Positions 47,401 through 58,470 of a stretch of DNA of 64,000 bases are shown one piece after another. Position 1 is the first letter of the stretch. Each line of letters opens with the position of its first letter. Location: contig RQOL01000718.1 of NCBI GenBank assembly GCA_013076295.1, positions 3,844,001-3,908,000 of the forward strand, given 5' to 3'. A model generated the notes under the pieces. That model worked only from the letters and a program-made list of their open reading frames with translations. It had not been told where the DNA came from and searched no databases. This DNA comes from Sanderia malayensis (lineage: Eukaryota; Cnidaria; Scyphozoa; Semaeostomeae; Pelagiidae). The position numbers and the translations under genes are program-made.

Positions 47401-50400
47401 ACAAGGTCATCAAAAAAGTTGAGAAATTCATCTTAAAATAATTGGCTTGTTTTGTTAAAAATGCTACATTTACAAAGAATCGCTACTTCTAAAAACCTGA
47501 TTTTTCATTGAAAAATTGTTTACTTTGCTGACGCGAGAAAGAAGACAAATTGCTTGGGGCATGGCAAGAAGACATATATACAAACTTTGGCCGGAAAAAG
47601 AAATTTATTATGTGCAGAGGATGAGAAAATAGAAATGAAGGAGCGAGAAATAAATTGTCAAAATAAAACGGTAGCTCGAACCTTTATCATCTGGTAGCTC
47701 ACACCTTGTGCCATCTCCTGAGTAGCCAGCCTTACAACGACAAACTCCTTCAATGCAATCTGCATTCGGTGAGCATTTTTCACACTTGTCAACTAAAATA
47801 TAATCAAATCAAATCTGCAAAAATTTGACAACAAAGCGCAAGAGCAGGCACACGACGCCTACAAAAATGGAAATTGCAAAATATAAGAACAATAGCGAAT
47901 TGTGTAAGTTTCAATTCTTATTACCTTGACACTTATCACCAGCATATCTTGGTGGACACTTGCAAACTGGTGTGTCATCTTCATCAACACATGTTCCCCC
48001 ATTTTGGCATGGATTTGGCATGCACACATTTTTAGCTGGAATAATAAAGTAAAGTGTCCGAAATTGAACTTCAATTTTTTAATCACACTCAAAAGAAGAA
48101 GTTGTGAAAAGCGTCATTCCAAATTAGTAAAGTTGATGGATTTTAAGGCTTCATAAAACGTCAAGGATGCTTAAACAACATTAAAGCTTCATGAAAAGAT
48201 CGGATTTCCTATAAAGCAAAAACATATATTATAACTTACTTTCACAGAATGTGCCAACGTACGGAGCAGGACAACGGCAAACTGGTACACCATTCTGCTC
48301 TTCACAAACGCCACCATTTTTACAAGGATTCGGAACGCAAACATTTGGTTCTGTAGATAGATTCCAATTTAGCTTACTCCACTTGAATATTTGGGACATC
48401 AGTTAAAATAGAATTAGCAAACATAAATAAAGGTATGCAAGTACATATTAGCGTGCATTAGAAGGACCGTGGAGAGAATTTGAAACCCAGAGCGAAAATA
48501 AACAGCAGTATTAGAAAAATATTTGAACGCCCGGAGCAGGTACTGAAAGTACTGAGGGAATTGACCCCCTGCCTTCCTTCATACTTCCAAGCTAAGCTCT
48601 ATGAAGCTCCCTGTTCGAAACAAATTATGAATTGAGCCCCCTTCTCTATTAAGCAGCCCTCCTTGCTTTTGAAATTTCAAACAATGACAAAATTGTGATT
48701 GATTAAACCATAAAAGCTCATAGATTTAGTTTGTTTTTATTTTACACCAACACGATTCTAAAGCTTAATTGAAATCAATATCCCTTTTTATTAAACCCCA
48801 TCTTTAATTAGCCCCCCTCTGGAACAAGGAAATAAACTTCCCGTGGTTCAACGTAGTTTTTACGGTAAATAGCAGAAGAACAATAATCAGGAAGAAGGTT
48901 AGATTTTAGGAAAGATCCTTGACATACCTGAGCAGGTTTTTCCTTTGTAATGCTCTGGACAAATGCAGACGAACCCATCAATACTCAATTGATCATTATC
49001 CACAGCACTTGAAGTAATTCTCGTCACAATCATACTTCTTTTCGTTTCTAAATTATACCTGTCTAATTTATGCATGTCTGCTTTATGCATGACGTTGCTT
49101 CGTCTGTCATACCTACTACTAGTATAGTTCCTCACTAATTTATGCGTGGGATGGTGCTTCCCTTTTACGACATGACTGATCAACTTTGGCTTGTCAATGA
49201 AGCTTTTCTTCTTTCTGATTGCTAGATTGTCCGAAGGCTCGCTGAAAAGATGATGTCGCTTCATTATAATTTCTCCATTCGTCGGTATGTCGCCATTTTC
49301 TTTCAGTAATTCTGGATCGACGGGTGAGATGGACTCGGGGCTGGAGTGAAAGTAAGAAGGCAAGAAGGCCGCGGGAACTTCGTTCTTAGTTGATGAGTCA
49401 GCATCTTCTGGTCTGCTTTGACGTTGTTGTTGTGGTTGAAGCTGTTGGGAAATCCCGCCTTGACCGTCTTTCAGGTAGTCGTATTTATCAATGCATTTGC
49501 CGCCGTTTTCACAAGGGTTCGGATGACAATGACTTGGGGCTGTATTCAAATGAAAACAATTGGCACTCATATCTCTCGGAACATATCATAACTATGATAG
49601 CTACAATCTCCATATGAAAGGTTTATCCATACTGAGCTAAGCCTCCTATAGCAGATGTTTAGTTTTCTATACTTTTATTCACTGAATTCCTAAACGATCT
49701 TCTATGAAAGAGAAACTAAACAACTTATAACCATAGTATACAACTAAACAACCATAGTATACAGTTTGACATTGGTATAATAAACTCAAGGTTTATACAA
49801 GGTTTGACATATGGGGATTCATAGCCAATGAAGACAATCATGAACATTGTAGACAAACGTAGACACAATAGCATTTCTTACCTCTTTCGCAGTAGTAGCC
49901 ATTGCCAACGTAACCTTCTTGACAAACGCAGTGTTTGTTGATGCACAGAGCATTAACATGGCAGTCATCGCAAGGATTTTTAACTGGAACTAAAAAGCAA
50001 TTATATTTTCATTACTAAGATGATGAAGAACAACTTTGTTCATTGTGGAGTCATGTTGAGAAATGCAGAGAGAGACAGAACATAAACAATGCAACGTAAA
50101 GCAATGCGAAGTCAGTATGAGAAATATAAAGCAATAATCAACAACGTTTAGCAATGTAAAAAAAATCTGGAACAATTTAGAGCAATGAATGAGAGGAAAC
50201 TAATAAGAGAAACTTGAATTGGCAAAAATTAAATAAAATTGAATCAAATAAAGGAAAGAAAAAACAGAGAATCATCCAGCTCACTTGTACAACGTCTACC
50301 AGTTCTCTCTTTTGGACAGATGCATTTAAATTCATATTGAGCTATTTCGATGCAAGTACCACCAAATAAACACGTGGTCAATGTGCATGGCTTGAAAATC

Positions 50401-53400
50401 TTCTCTGGAATAAACAAATAGTCAACATGAAGAACAGAATACATTAAAAAGTCAAGAAATTTACAGCGAACGCTTGAGGTAAAATGAAAACCTGTACTTA
50501 CCTTCGCAAAAAGTTCCTCTGAAATCTTCCTGACATCTGCAGATAATGCCCACTCCATCTTCCATGCATGTTCCGCCATTTTGACAAGTGTTTATTGTGC
50601 AGACATATTTACGTACTGGTGAAGGAAAAGGAGATTCAATTAAAAAAATAAAAAGATTCCACTAGGAAGATGAGGAGGAATGTAAAAAACAAAAAAAGTC
50701 AACTAGAAAAAAGATGAACAACTACAATTAAAAAAAGAATGAAAGAGTTAAATTAATTGAAAATGGAGAAATTGCAATAAAAAACGAAAAAAAATGACAA
50801 ATAAAGATATTAAATTGAAATAAAAATGAACAGACTGATCTAAAAAGAAGAAAAAGTAACTCAATTAACATAAACATCAAATAAATCAATTAGAAGATAA
50901 TGAAAGGATTCACTTAAAAAAAACAAGCCAGTCGTGAACAAGATCCAATTAGTTGTGATAATTATTATTATCTAGATAACTATTAATTTATTTACATTAA
51001 AAGAAAAAAAGGAAGCTAATACAGAAATTACAAAGCAACTAGCACAAACAGGAGAGTTAAAAAAGTAAAGGTGGAAAACAACAAGTTTACTCACTTTCAC
51101 AATTTGTTCCCAGGTATCCCTTTGTACAGGAACATTTGAAGCCATTATCATCTTCGGAACAAACTCCGCCATTTTGACAAGGGTTATGGGGATGGCAAAA
51201 TGAGGCAACTAAACAAAAAACACCTTAAACTTAGCTTGGTTCAATTGCATAAGCCGAATCAAAAGATGTCAAAGGCCTTCAACATTATGAGCCATAGAGA
51301 TAGGGTCACGGAATCAAAACTTTGAAAATGATCGAAATATTGTTCACAAGTAGTCTAATCCAACTAATTTGTAGCTTATGGTCACCTTGAGACAATTTTT
51401 AGCTCTCTACCACAAATATTTCAAAAGTGAGCTGTTGGAAAAAGTTATGTGACTTAGTCTATGTATCAGCCATTATGCTGGGAAGCCAATTGTTTGAAAA
51501 TGATTGAAATGCGGGCCACAAAGTGATCAGAACATCGTAACTGCTAAAATTCCCCTCCTTGTTTGCGATTTGTCCATCATTGTCGAACGTTTTCAAGTAA
51601 TTGAAAACAAGCAAAAAACATGAGGGCTAATTTTATGACAGATAAGTTTCCAGTCCTTTAGATGTAATTTAGATGTAAGTATTTTACAGCTTTTCATAAT
51701 CTGTTCAAATTTAATAGGAGCTTCTATTCGTAGTATAGGGGCATATGTTCGAGAGCTTACTGGTACATGTTGGTCCTCTGTAGCCAAAGGCACAATCACA
51801 GACAAACCCAGTCGGCTTCTCGTAGCAAGTTCCACTGTTGCGGCATGGATTTGGATGACAGTGACTCAAAGCTAGAGAAGTAAAAACAACGAAATGTAAC
51901 ATCATGCGTCATGTAAAATTACTCTATAATGCTATTATGGTCTTGAATCGCGACTATAAATCGCATTTTCTGCAATATGCATTAGTAAACATGATTGAGG
52001 TTTGTACTCCAAGATTTTGGTTAGTTCATATGTTGATGTTGTACACGCTTTCTTGTATGGTATTACTATGTTTTGCATAGATAAGGAAAATGAAAATAAA
52101 TACATAAATACGAGACTCACTTTCACAAGCCTGTCCGATGTAAGGCATTGGGCAAGTACAAACGAATCCATGCTCAGTGTCAGAGCATTCGCCTCCGTTT
52201 TTGCATGGATTCGGGTGGCAATTGTTTTGAACTGCAAATAAAAGTAAATGTTTGATTGGCTTTCAAAGAGAGGAGGAAAATGTAATAAAGCAGTGGATAG
52301 CATAACAGTAAAGAAGTAAAAGGATTACAGAGCACACAGGAACAGACAGGAGCGTAGCAGAGCAGAATAAAGCAGAGTAGAGCAAGTAGATCAGAGCAGA
52401 ACAGAGTAAATCAAGGCAAAGCAGGGTAGAGCACAGTAAAAGAGACAAGAACATAGTAAAGCACAAGAAAGCAGAGCAGAGCACAGTAGATCTAAACAGA
52501 GCAGAGTAAATCAAGGCAAAGCAGAGTGGAAGAAACAAGAGATACTAAATCACAATAGATCAGAGCAGAGCATAGTGAAAGAGACAAGAACATAGTAGAG
52601 CACAGAAAAGCAGAGTAGAGAACACTAAAAAAGACAAGAACATAGCAGAGCACAATGAAGCAGAGTAGAGCACAGTAGATCAGAGCAGAACAGAGTAAGT
52701 CAAGGCAAAGCAGGGCAGACAACAGTGGAAGAGACAAGAGCATACTAGATCACCATAGACCAGAGTGTAAAACAATCGAGCAGAGAATAGCAGTCAAGAA
52801 GAGCAGCATACTGTTGAATAAAGTAGAGCACAATAAAATCGAGTAGAACAAGAAATAAGAGAGAGAAGAGCATAGTAAAACAGAGTCAGGCAGAGAGGAA
52901 TAGAGTCAATGTGATTATCAACCACAAGATAGATGAAAAAAGTAGAGCCATAACGACAAGCATAGCTACAATCTAAAAGAAATTATAGAGAAACAAAAAT
53001 CAGACAAAGGAAAAGGCATGTCGATACACATTGATAGAATGAAGAAAAGAGAACATCTTACTTTCGCATCTTGCTCCTCTAAATCCCTCAGCACAAATAC
53101 AATGAATGTCATTGAGAACATCGTTACAGACTCCACCATTTTTGCATGGGTTCACAGAGCAAATGGATATCTCGGGTGGTGTAGGAGGGGGCTCCGGCTC
53201 TTCGTCTGGAATTAAAATACATCAAACATATCAATAGCACACTAATTTCGGGAAAAACTAAATCCTCATCCTACAAAACGTAGCTACAAACAGGGCCGCA
53301 TTTAAGTCAGTTGGGGCCCTGGGCCCAAAATTGATTTGGGCCCTTTGAAATATGTAAACAAACATTTTTGTCAAGTGTATAGTCCTCAGTACCCTGTAAG

Positions 53401-55021
53401 CATAATTTTATTGGCATACTAACAACTTGCTAACGGATACGGAAATAAAATTAAAAGAAAATCATGATTACTGGCTGATGGCGCCAAAATCAGTTCATGA
53501 CATCCAGCTTCAAGGAATAATGTATCGTTTAGAGGGTCACATATTGTCAAAAAATGAAGCCACTGTGTTGTTTGAAGACATTACTTCTCAATTCAAACAC
53601 AAGAATAAAATCAATAACAGGTCATAGGTTTTTCGAAATTTTGCTCGGGGCCCCCTAAATCTAAGAATCTTAGGGGGCCCCTGGGCCCGGGCCCAGTTGG
53701 CCCATGGGTAAATGCGGCACTGGCTACAAAGGGAGATTAAAGCATTTTGTTACATCGTAAACTTGAAAAAACGATGATAAATTATATTACGAAGCGATTC
53801 AACAAACAAGCTGTTAAGTATGTCATAAAAGGAGACCATTTAGGGAAGTAATTATCATATCGAGGTTCTCTTGTTGTACATAATTTGCACACGAGTACAA
53901 CACAACACACAAAATGCCATATGCCATATATGGGGAGACAGATATGGACAGTACAAAATAGGATAACGTTTGAATGGGGGTAGATTCTGAAAAGAGCGCA
54001 GCAGTTACGCTCCGAATAAACGCTCCGCTGCCTCTTTTACATGCTGTCTCTAATAAACGGCCCGTGTCATACCCATCTAATTAATAAACGCCCCGTGTGA
54101 TACCCATCTAATTAATAAACGCCCCTTGAAGAATGTGAAGGATCAAGGGGCGTTTATTGATTTATCAATGTTCTTACAATACTGATGATGGTGATGATGG
54201 TGTGGCTCTTTGACGATGATAATCCTCGGTCTGTGCACAATTGGGTTTTGTATGCGTATTTTTCTCAGTAAGCGAGGCCCGTGCTTCAGGAATATGTGTT
54301 TCATTGGCACGTAGCGATGCACTGTGGGCGTCATCTTGTGAATTGTCGAGCCGATGAACTTGTGAATTGGCAACGGACGGTTGTAGATTTGTTGGGCTTG
54401 GATTTGCATTCGATCCGGTCCGAAGTCGGTGTGGACCGCATGGCTCGTTGTCTCTATAGTCTCAGCAGGCGGAATGCCGTGTGCCAAGGCCGCATTCAGC
54501 TCGTGCATTGCAGACGGACTATTGCCATCCTGAGCTATGGCTGCTTGGATCTGCTTGCTCACATCGGGGTCGATCTGGTTTTGGTATCGCTCATAATCCC
54601 TTCCGTGATGCAGCGTTTGGACTGGCATCGCCAATCTGGCGGCCGACTGGGCTACAGTTGCGGCCTTGATGTATTTATCATCTTGTGTGGAGAGCTCTTG
54701 TGACAACTGATCCGTGTCTGATATAGAGCCCAGTTTCTTGCTTAGGCCGTCGTTAAAGTTCTCGACAATTTTAGTAAAGTCTGTGGAGTCTTTGTTCGTG
54801 GCTTCTCCCTGCGAATGCTTCACAGAGTCTGGCGTGATATCATCATCATCATCAACATCAACCCAGCGTTTTTTGACTTCCAATCGATCCTTCCTGTGAT
54901 TATCATCATCATAACGACGCCATAGCTCCTTTCCCGATGCTATGTTTAGCAGCAAAACCAATGATAACAATAACAAAAAACAAACACTCCCTTTCGAACC
55001 CTGTTGTTTACCTCTCTTCAT
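44454..55021 (-). CDS. Secreted multi-EGF protein with Pro-rich linker and GCW module
   Basis: Complete 20-exon gene of about 1257 residues. Exon 1 (54178-55021) gives a signal peptide ([10 protein letters not shown]), an acidic DDDDD tract and a basic His-rich end (HHHHHH). Fifteen EGF exons follow: 53062-53205, 52121-52231, 51761-51871, 51095-51208, 50502-50615, 50285-50404, 49882-49989, 48928-49539, 48240-48350, 47925-48035, 47682-47792, 47100-47285, 46634-46741, 45931-46029, 45745-45837. Most are classic CxPNPCxNGGxC forms; four (7th, 11th, 14th, 15th) are the CxxxNAxCxxGxCxCxxGYxGDG form. The eighth has a ~150-residue insert. Then come a polyproline exon (45276-45593), a 13-codon exon (45093-45131), and the GCW module in 44776-44922 plus 44454-44626 ([31 protein letters not shown]). 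All inner introns are phase 1, so domains are modular. Probably extracellular matrix or secreted; role unknown. Confidence 0.85.
45450..45595 (-). repeat. Polyproline-coding CCN microsatellite
   Basis: About 145 bases of (ggtgga)n/(cctcca)n-like sequence inside the Pro-rich exon of the multi-EGF gene. It codes for roughly 45 almost uninterrupted prolines. Probably length-variable. The reverse frames give spurious Trp/Arg/Val-rich ORFs. Confidence 0.85.
48590..48870. repeat. CGAATAA/CCCC repeat family, copy
   Basis: Units like ttgagcccccttctctatta, ttaaaccccatctttaatta and agcccccctctggaacaagg, ending in acgtagtttttacggtaaat. It lies in the intron just before the ninth EGF exon. Confidence 0.5.
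52300..52920. repeat. Purine-rich AGCAGAG minisatellite
   Basis: About 620 bases of imperfect tandem repeats built on gagcagagtag / agagacaagaacatagta / aaatcaaggcaaagcagag. The reverse strand gives long Leu/Cys/Ser ORFs, which are artefacts of the repeat. It sits in the intron between EGF exons 1 and 2 of the multi-EGF gene. Confidence 0.8.
53291..53722. mobile_element. hAT-like non-autonomous element with 8-bp TSD
   Basis: 432 bases. Ends are cagggccgcattta and taaatgcggcactg, imperfect inverted repeats of the CAGxGCCGC type seen in hAT elements. A perfect 8-base direct repeat gctacaaa lies outside both ends (53283-53290, 53723-53730). Sub-terminal gggccctgggccc palindromes lie near both ends. 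The centre carries an open frame of about 66 codons (53427-53627). It sits in the first intron of the multi-EGF gene. Confidence 0.85.
53985..54155. repeat. CGAATAA/CCCC repeat family, copy
   Basis: Contains ccgaataaacgctccgctgc, two near-identical units with taattaataaacgcccc, and an inverted ggggcgtttattgattt end. It lies directly downstream of the first exon of the multi-EGF gene, overlapping the start of its intron. Confidence 0.6.
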
Positions 55022-55199
55022 TGCGATGTTCTGCAGAAACAACTCGCGCCTGCATATTTCTAATCAATACATACCTATTAATAAACTAAACTTAGAATTT
55101 ATTATGTATACTATAGACTGCTCGAGTGCGAAGCGAAATTTCCAAGACAGAAGAGGTCATAAGATCATGATATTATTCATGATTGTTCATTAAATATTT

Positions 55200-55574
55200 A
55201 TGGAGCAAGGCGGGTGGACTAGGCAATATCTAACCAGCCCGTCTGAAGTTCAATTCAAGCAAGATTGGAACAACAAATTTATATTTAGATGGGTGCGACA
55301 ATTGCCGCCAACACGGTATGGTTTATTAAGACTGCGCCAAGAACCTCAGATCTGTTTCTTCGAGAATACAGAAGCTCATGCAAAACAAAAATGGAGCTTG
55401 CACGATGCAAAAGGAAATCCTCTGTTCAGATCAGATGAAATTTTTTGTGATTATTATGCGATGAAACCTTTGCGCCCGCAAACAAATATTGCCGAGTTCA
55501 GTGCCCATGTTGTTATAGCTACAGTTTATGTAAACAGCGTTACAGTAGGTGCAGAGAATCGTTTACCATATTAG
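55200..55574 (+). CDS. 124-codon ORF, hypothetical
   Basis: Intact single-exon ORF with varied, balanced composition (Trp 5, Cys 2, many Arg/Gln), unlike the low-complexity ORFs nearby. It opens MEQGGWTRQYLTSPSEV and contains FRWVRQLPPTRYGLLRLRQ and SLHDAKGNPLFRSDEI. No signal peptide or TM segment. I cannot place it in a family. It starts 179 bases from the divergent multi-EGF gene. It may be a small gene, one exon of a larger gene, or part of a transposon coding region. Confidence 0.4.
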   Translation: MEQGGWTRQYLTSPSEVQFKQDWNNKFIFRWVRQLPPTRYGLLRLRQEPQICFFENTEAHAKQKWSLHDAKGNPLFRSDEIFCDYYAMKPLRPQTNIAEFSAHVVIATVYVNSVTVGAENRLPY

Positions 55575-55709
55575 CTGCTGAAGAAATTCCACCAGCAGAC
55601 CCGATGCCTTCCTCTGTAATGGCGCGCAAAATCAGAGAAATTCGCGCAAAATCAGAGAATTCCCCAGTTGTTTGGGCACACTCAATAATTTTTAGAAAAT
55701 AGAACGGCA

Positions 55710-55943
55710 CTATTTACGACCATTTTTTAAAAATTGAGCTGTTTTATTGCAATGCAAGTATGCCTGTAAAGTTGTCGACTCGCAATGGGCGTTGTCTTCT
55801 TTACGCACGTGTGTTTTCAGGGCGTGGTCAGAAATTTTCTTCCAGGTTTTTGTAGCTCTCTTGAAACGTTTGCGCACTAGTTCCAATTTCTTAATAAATG
55901 CCATGAGTAAATATAAACAAGCGTTTGCAACAAAACAATCCAC
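55710..55943 (-). CDS. Small basic ORF, hypothetical
   Basis: 77 codons on the minus strand, or 64 from the second ATG at 55904. A very basic helical region (IKKLELVRKRFKRATKTWKK) is followed by a Cys/His-containing part. It converges with the ORF at 55200. There is no family match and a chance ORF is possible. Confidence 0.25.
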   Translation of the reverse strand: MDCFVANACLYLLMAFIKKLELVRKRFKRATKTWKKISDHALKTHVRKEDNAHCESTTLQAYLHCNKTAQFLKNGRK

Positions 55944-56685
55944 ATCTATTCTACCCTAACAATCTCATGCCCACACAAGACACTATGTGATCGAACTGTG
56001 ACCAATGAATCTCTAGATTGTCAATAGATTAATTCTCTACCCTTGCTGCAGATCGAAGTTTACGGATCATAGATCATTACGTGTTCTCAAAACAGCTACA
56101 GTTTATCAATTTATGACTGAGCAATGATCAATTAATCAAAACAAAGCAAAATGTGGATAACTCGAACCTCTGACAAGACAAACTTGTTGACTTCTCATCC
56201 AAAACGCATCACTAATTAGTGGCGTAGATAGAGGGGGGTCAAGGGGGGCAAAAAACCCTCCTGTATAGCTAAACTGCCGTTTTGTTGGAAAATTTCTGAT
56301 CTTGTCGGAAAATAAATATCCAATAAATATAAAGGGCAAATCGCTTTTGCATATTAATGAGTCCAAAATTAAATGCTCGTTTTGGAGGAAAATAATGGTA
56401 AACAAGGTTGACATACGCATACTGTTGCAGAGCATATAATATGAGGATACTAGTGAAATTTTGATAATGACCAAAACGTTTCAACAATGCAACAGGCCTA
56501 AATTAATCGAATAACCAAAACAGTTGTTGAATTAAAAATCTTGGATGTACTTGATATAATATGTGAGCTCTAATCAAAGGTAAGTGACAGGGTTTTGATA
56601 TCCCAAAAGGTTACTGAAATATTAGAAAATGCAACACTTCTCCAATTCGAAAGGAAACCCAGTTGTGGCAGATCACTATTATTAT

Positions 56686-56790
56686 ACCTATGCCTATACC
56701 TATACCTATACCCATAACTATACCTATACCTATACCTATACCTATACCTATACCTATACCTATACCTATACCTATACCTATCCCTTATAC
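56686..56790. repeat. (CTATAC)n microsatellite
   Basis: About 17 near-perfect hexamers of tatacc/ctatac with few interruptions. Confidence 0.9.
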
Positions 56791-56924
56791 AAGTGAATCA
56801 ATTCAAAGAATTCTAGCGGCCTGATATTCTGTTACATATTTAGAGTCACTTGGGCTGAAAATAATTGATTTTCTTCGTTGTGGAACCTTTAGCAAGCCCT
56901 TCGTTCCGCAATAAATCATCAACC

Positions 56925-57152
56925 AGCGGCACGTCATATATGCTCCTGCGCAATACCTATACATGCCACTGCGCATACTGACCACCCTTCTCCTCCGCAT
57001 CACGTAACCCTAACCCTAACCCTAAGGGCAAGGCATCAACCAGCGTCAGGTCACATATGCTCCTGCGCAGTACCTACATATACGCTACTGCGCATACTGA
57101 CTACCTTTCTCCTCCGCTTTACGTAATCCTAACCCTAACCCTAACCCTTTGG
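56925..57152. repeat. Tandem ~118-bp duplication, each unit ending in telomeric repeats
   Basis: Two units share catcaaccagcg, catatatgctcctgcgca, ctgcgcatactgac and ttctcctccgc. Each ends in two to three tandem ccctaa repeats (57004-57026 and 57127-57149). The TTAGGG-type sequence is the standard animal telomere unit, here internal to the window. Confidence 0.85.
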
Positions 57153-58470
57153 CCAGTGGCGTAGATAAAGGGGGGTAAGGGGGCGAAAAACCCCCTGTAG
57201 AGCTAAACTGCGTTTTGTCGGGAAATTTCTGATCTTGTCGGAAAATAAACATCTTCTGTTTACGTTCAGTTCCCGCTAATTTCCTTATCTTATATTCATA
57301 GTGTTGAAGAAACAAAAATGCTCATTAAATTTTTGTCGGAAAATATGAATTTCTTGCCCCCGCCATAAAATTTCCGATCTACGCCATTGTCGCTAATTAA
57401 TTTGAGCCCCCACGTTGCCCGATGTAACTCACCATGACAACTCACTAGTAAAGACATTTGGAAACTGGTCTAAAATTAGTACCAATGAAATATTTCCATG
57501 ACAATATGTCCATGGATGATGCATAGGGTAGCACGTTTGTTACAAACAGTATTTGAATTCTAGCTTTCAAACCATCTATCGTAGAAGAATGAAGGTTGGA
57601 CATAGGCTGAAAGTGATCAGAAAACCCTGATTAGCAGGTTTCGACAGTTTGGGAAGCACTTTTCTGTCCTATTAAAAAACTTCGATATCCAAAGCCAAAC
57701 TTCCGTACATTATGCACCGCGTAGCACGTATCTTGCCCCCCAAAAGCTGGGAGTTTGATCAGATGGCCCTAATTAGTAGGTTTTCAATATTTTTGGTCAC
57801 ATTTCTCTTCTCTCCTGTTTTAGTTACAATCATTATATTATAATGGAATTTAAAAGATAATACAGAATTGCGTTGAAGGATAACTCTGAAGAAATACAAT
57901 AATAGTTATATTTTTTATTTCGGGCTTTATTTCATTATTAATTATAAAATCTCTATTCTCTCTGTTATAGTGACCTATATGGATTTATCAATTTATTAGG
58001 CAACATTAAATTATTATCTACACATTAACATTAACATTATTGTTAACATCATTAATCCAACATATACACAATTTAAATTCTAAATGAAATTTTACTATTT
58101 TATTGCATTAATGTATAGCTCATTATTGATTTATCTTTAGTTTAGAAAACACAACGCTATTCACAAGTTATCTCAAAGTTTTGTTTATCTTTTATGTAGA
58201 TAAATTCAAGCTTAATAAGGTCTTTCTCTTAGAAAATACAAATCTATATATACATGTGTATAATATGGCTAAGTGAGTTTAGCATATCCTGTTCAAAGAA
58301 GCTACTCAACAATTCACCAAAGCGAGGCACGTATCTCTCTAATTGCCATGGATACAGGATGAAGAGAAAACTTCAATGCACATACCTTGCGTGGCTTTGA
58401 AGTAGCCGCTTTGTTTTGAATAAAGAGCTTTTCATGATACCAATCTCGTTTTCATATCGAGTCCTTCGTT

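Larger units (their letters stand above)
56218..57370. repeat. Two copies of a 'GGCGTAGATA' interspersed repeat
   Basis: agtggcgtagatagaggggg ... ctaaactgccgttttgttgg ... gatcttgtcggaaaataaa at about 56218-56380 reappears at about 57155-57370 with the same order of blocks. Both copies are in the same orientation, about 940 bases apart. The second ends near ttccgatctacgccattgtcg, which partly mirrors its start. Confidence 0.65.
55944..58470. other. 2.5-kb repeat-rich region without a recognised gene
   Basis: Between the hypothetical ORFs and the three-exon EGF fragment. It holds two copies of an interspersed repeat beginning agtggcgtagata (about 56218-56380, 57155-57370), a hexamer microsatellite, and two telomere-like tracts in a tandem duplication. 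No conserved ORF seen. Confidence 0.5.

Noticed and set aside
52263..52743. Reverse ORFs rich in Leu, Cys and Ser (membrane-protein-like)
   Set aside because: Artefact of the purine-rich minisatellite; no splice context and purely repetitive translation.
54281..54703. Plus-strand 140-codon ORF
   Set aside because: Antisense of the first exon of the multi-EGF gene, which has a signal peptide and a good donor.
56686..56790. CRISPR-like or satellite array
   Set aside because: Simple hexamer microsatellite without spacers.
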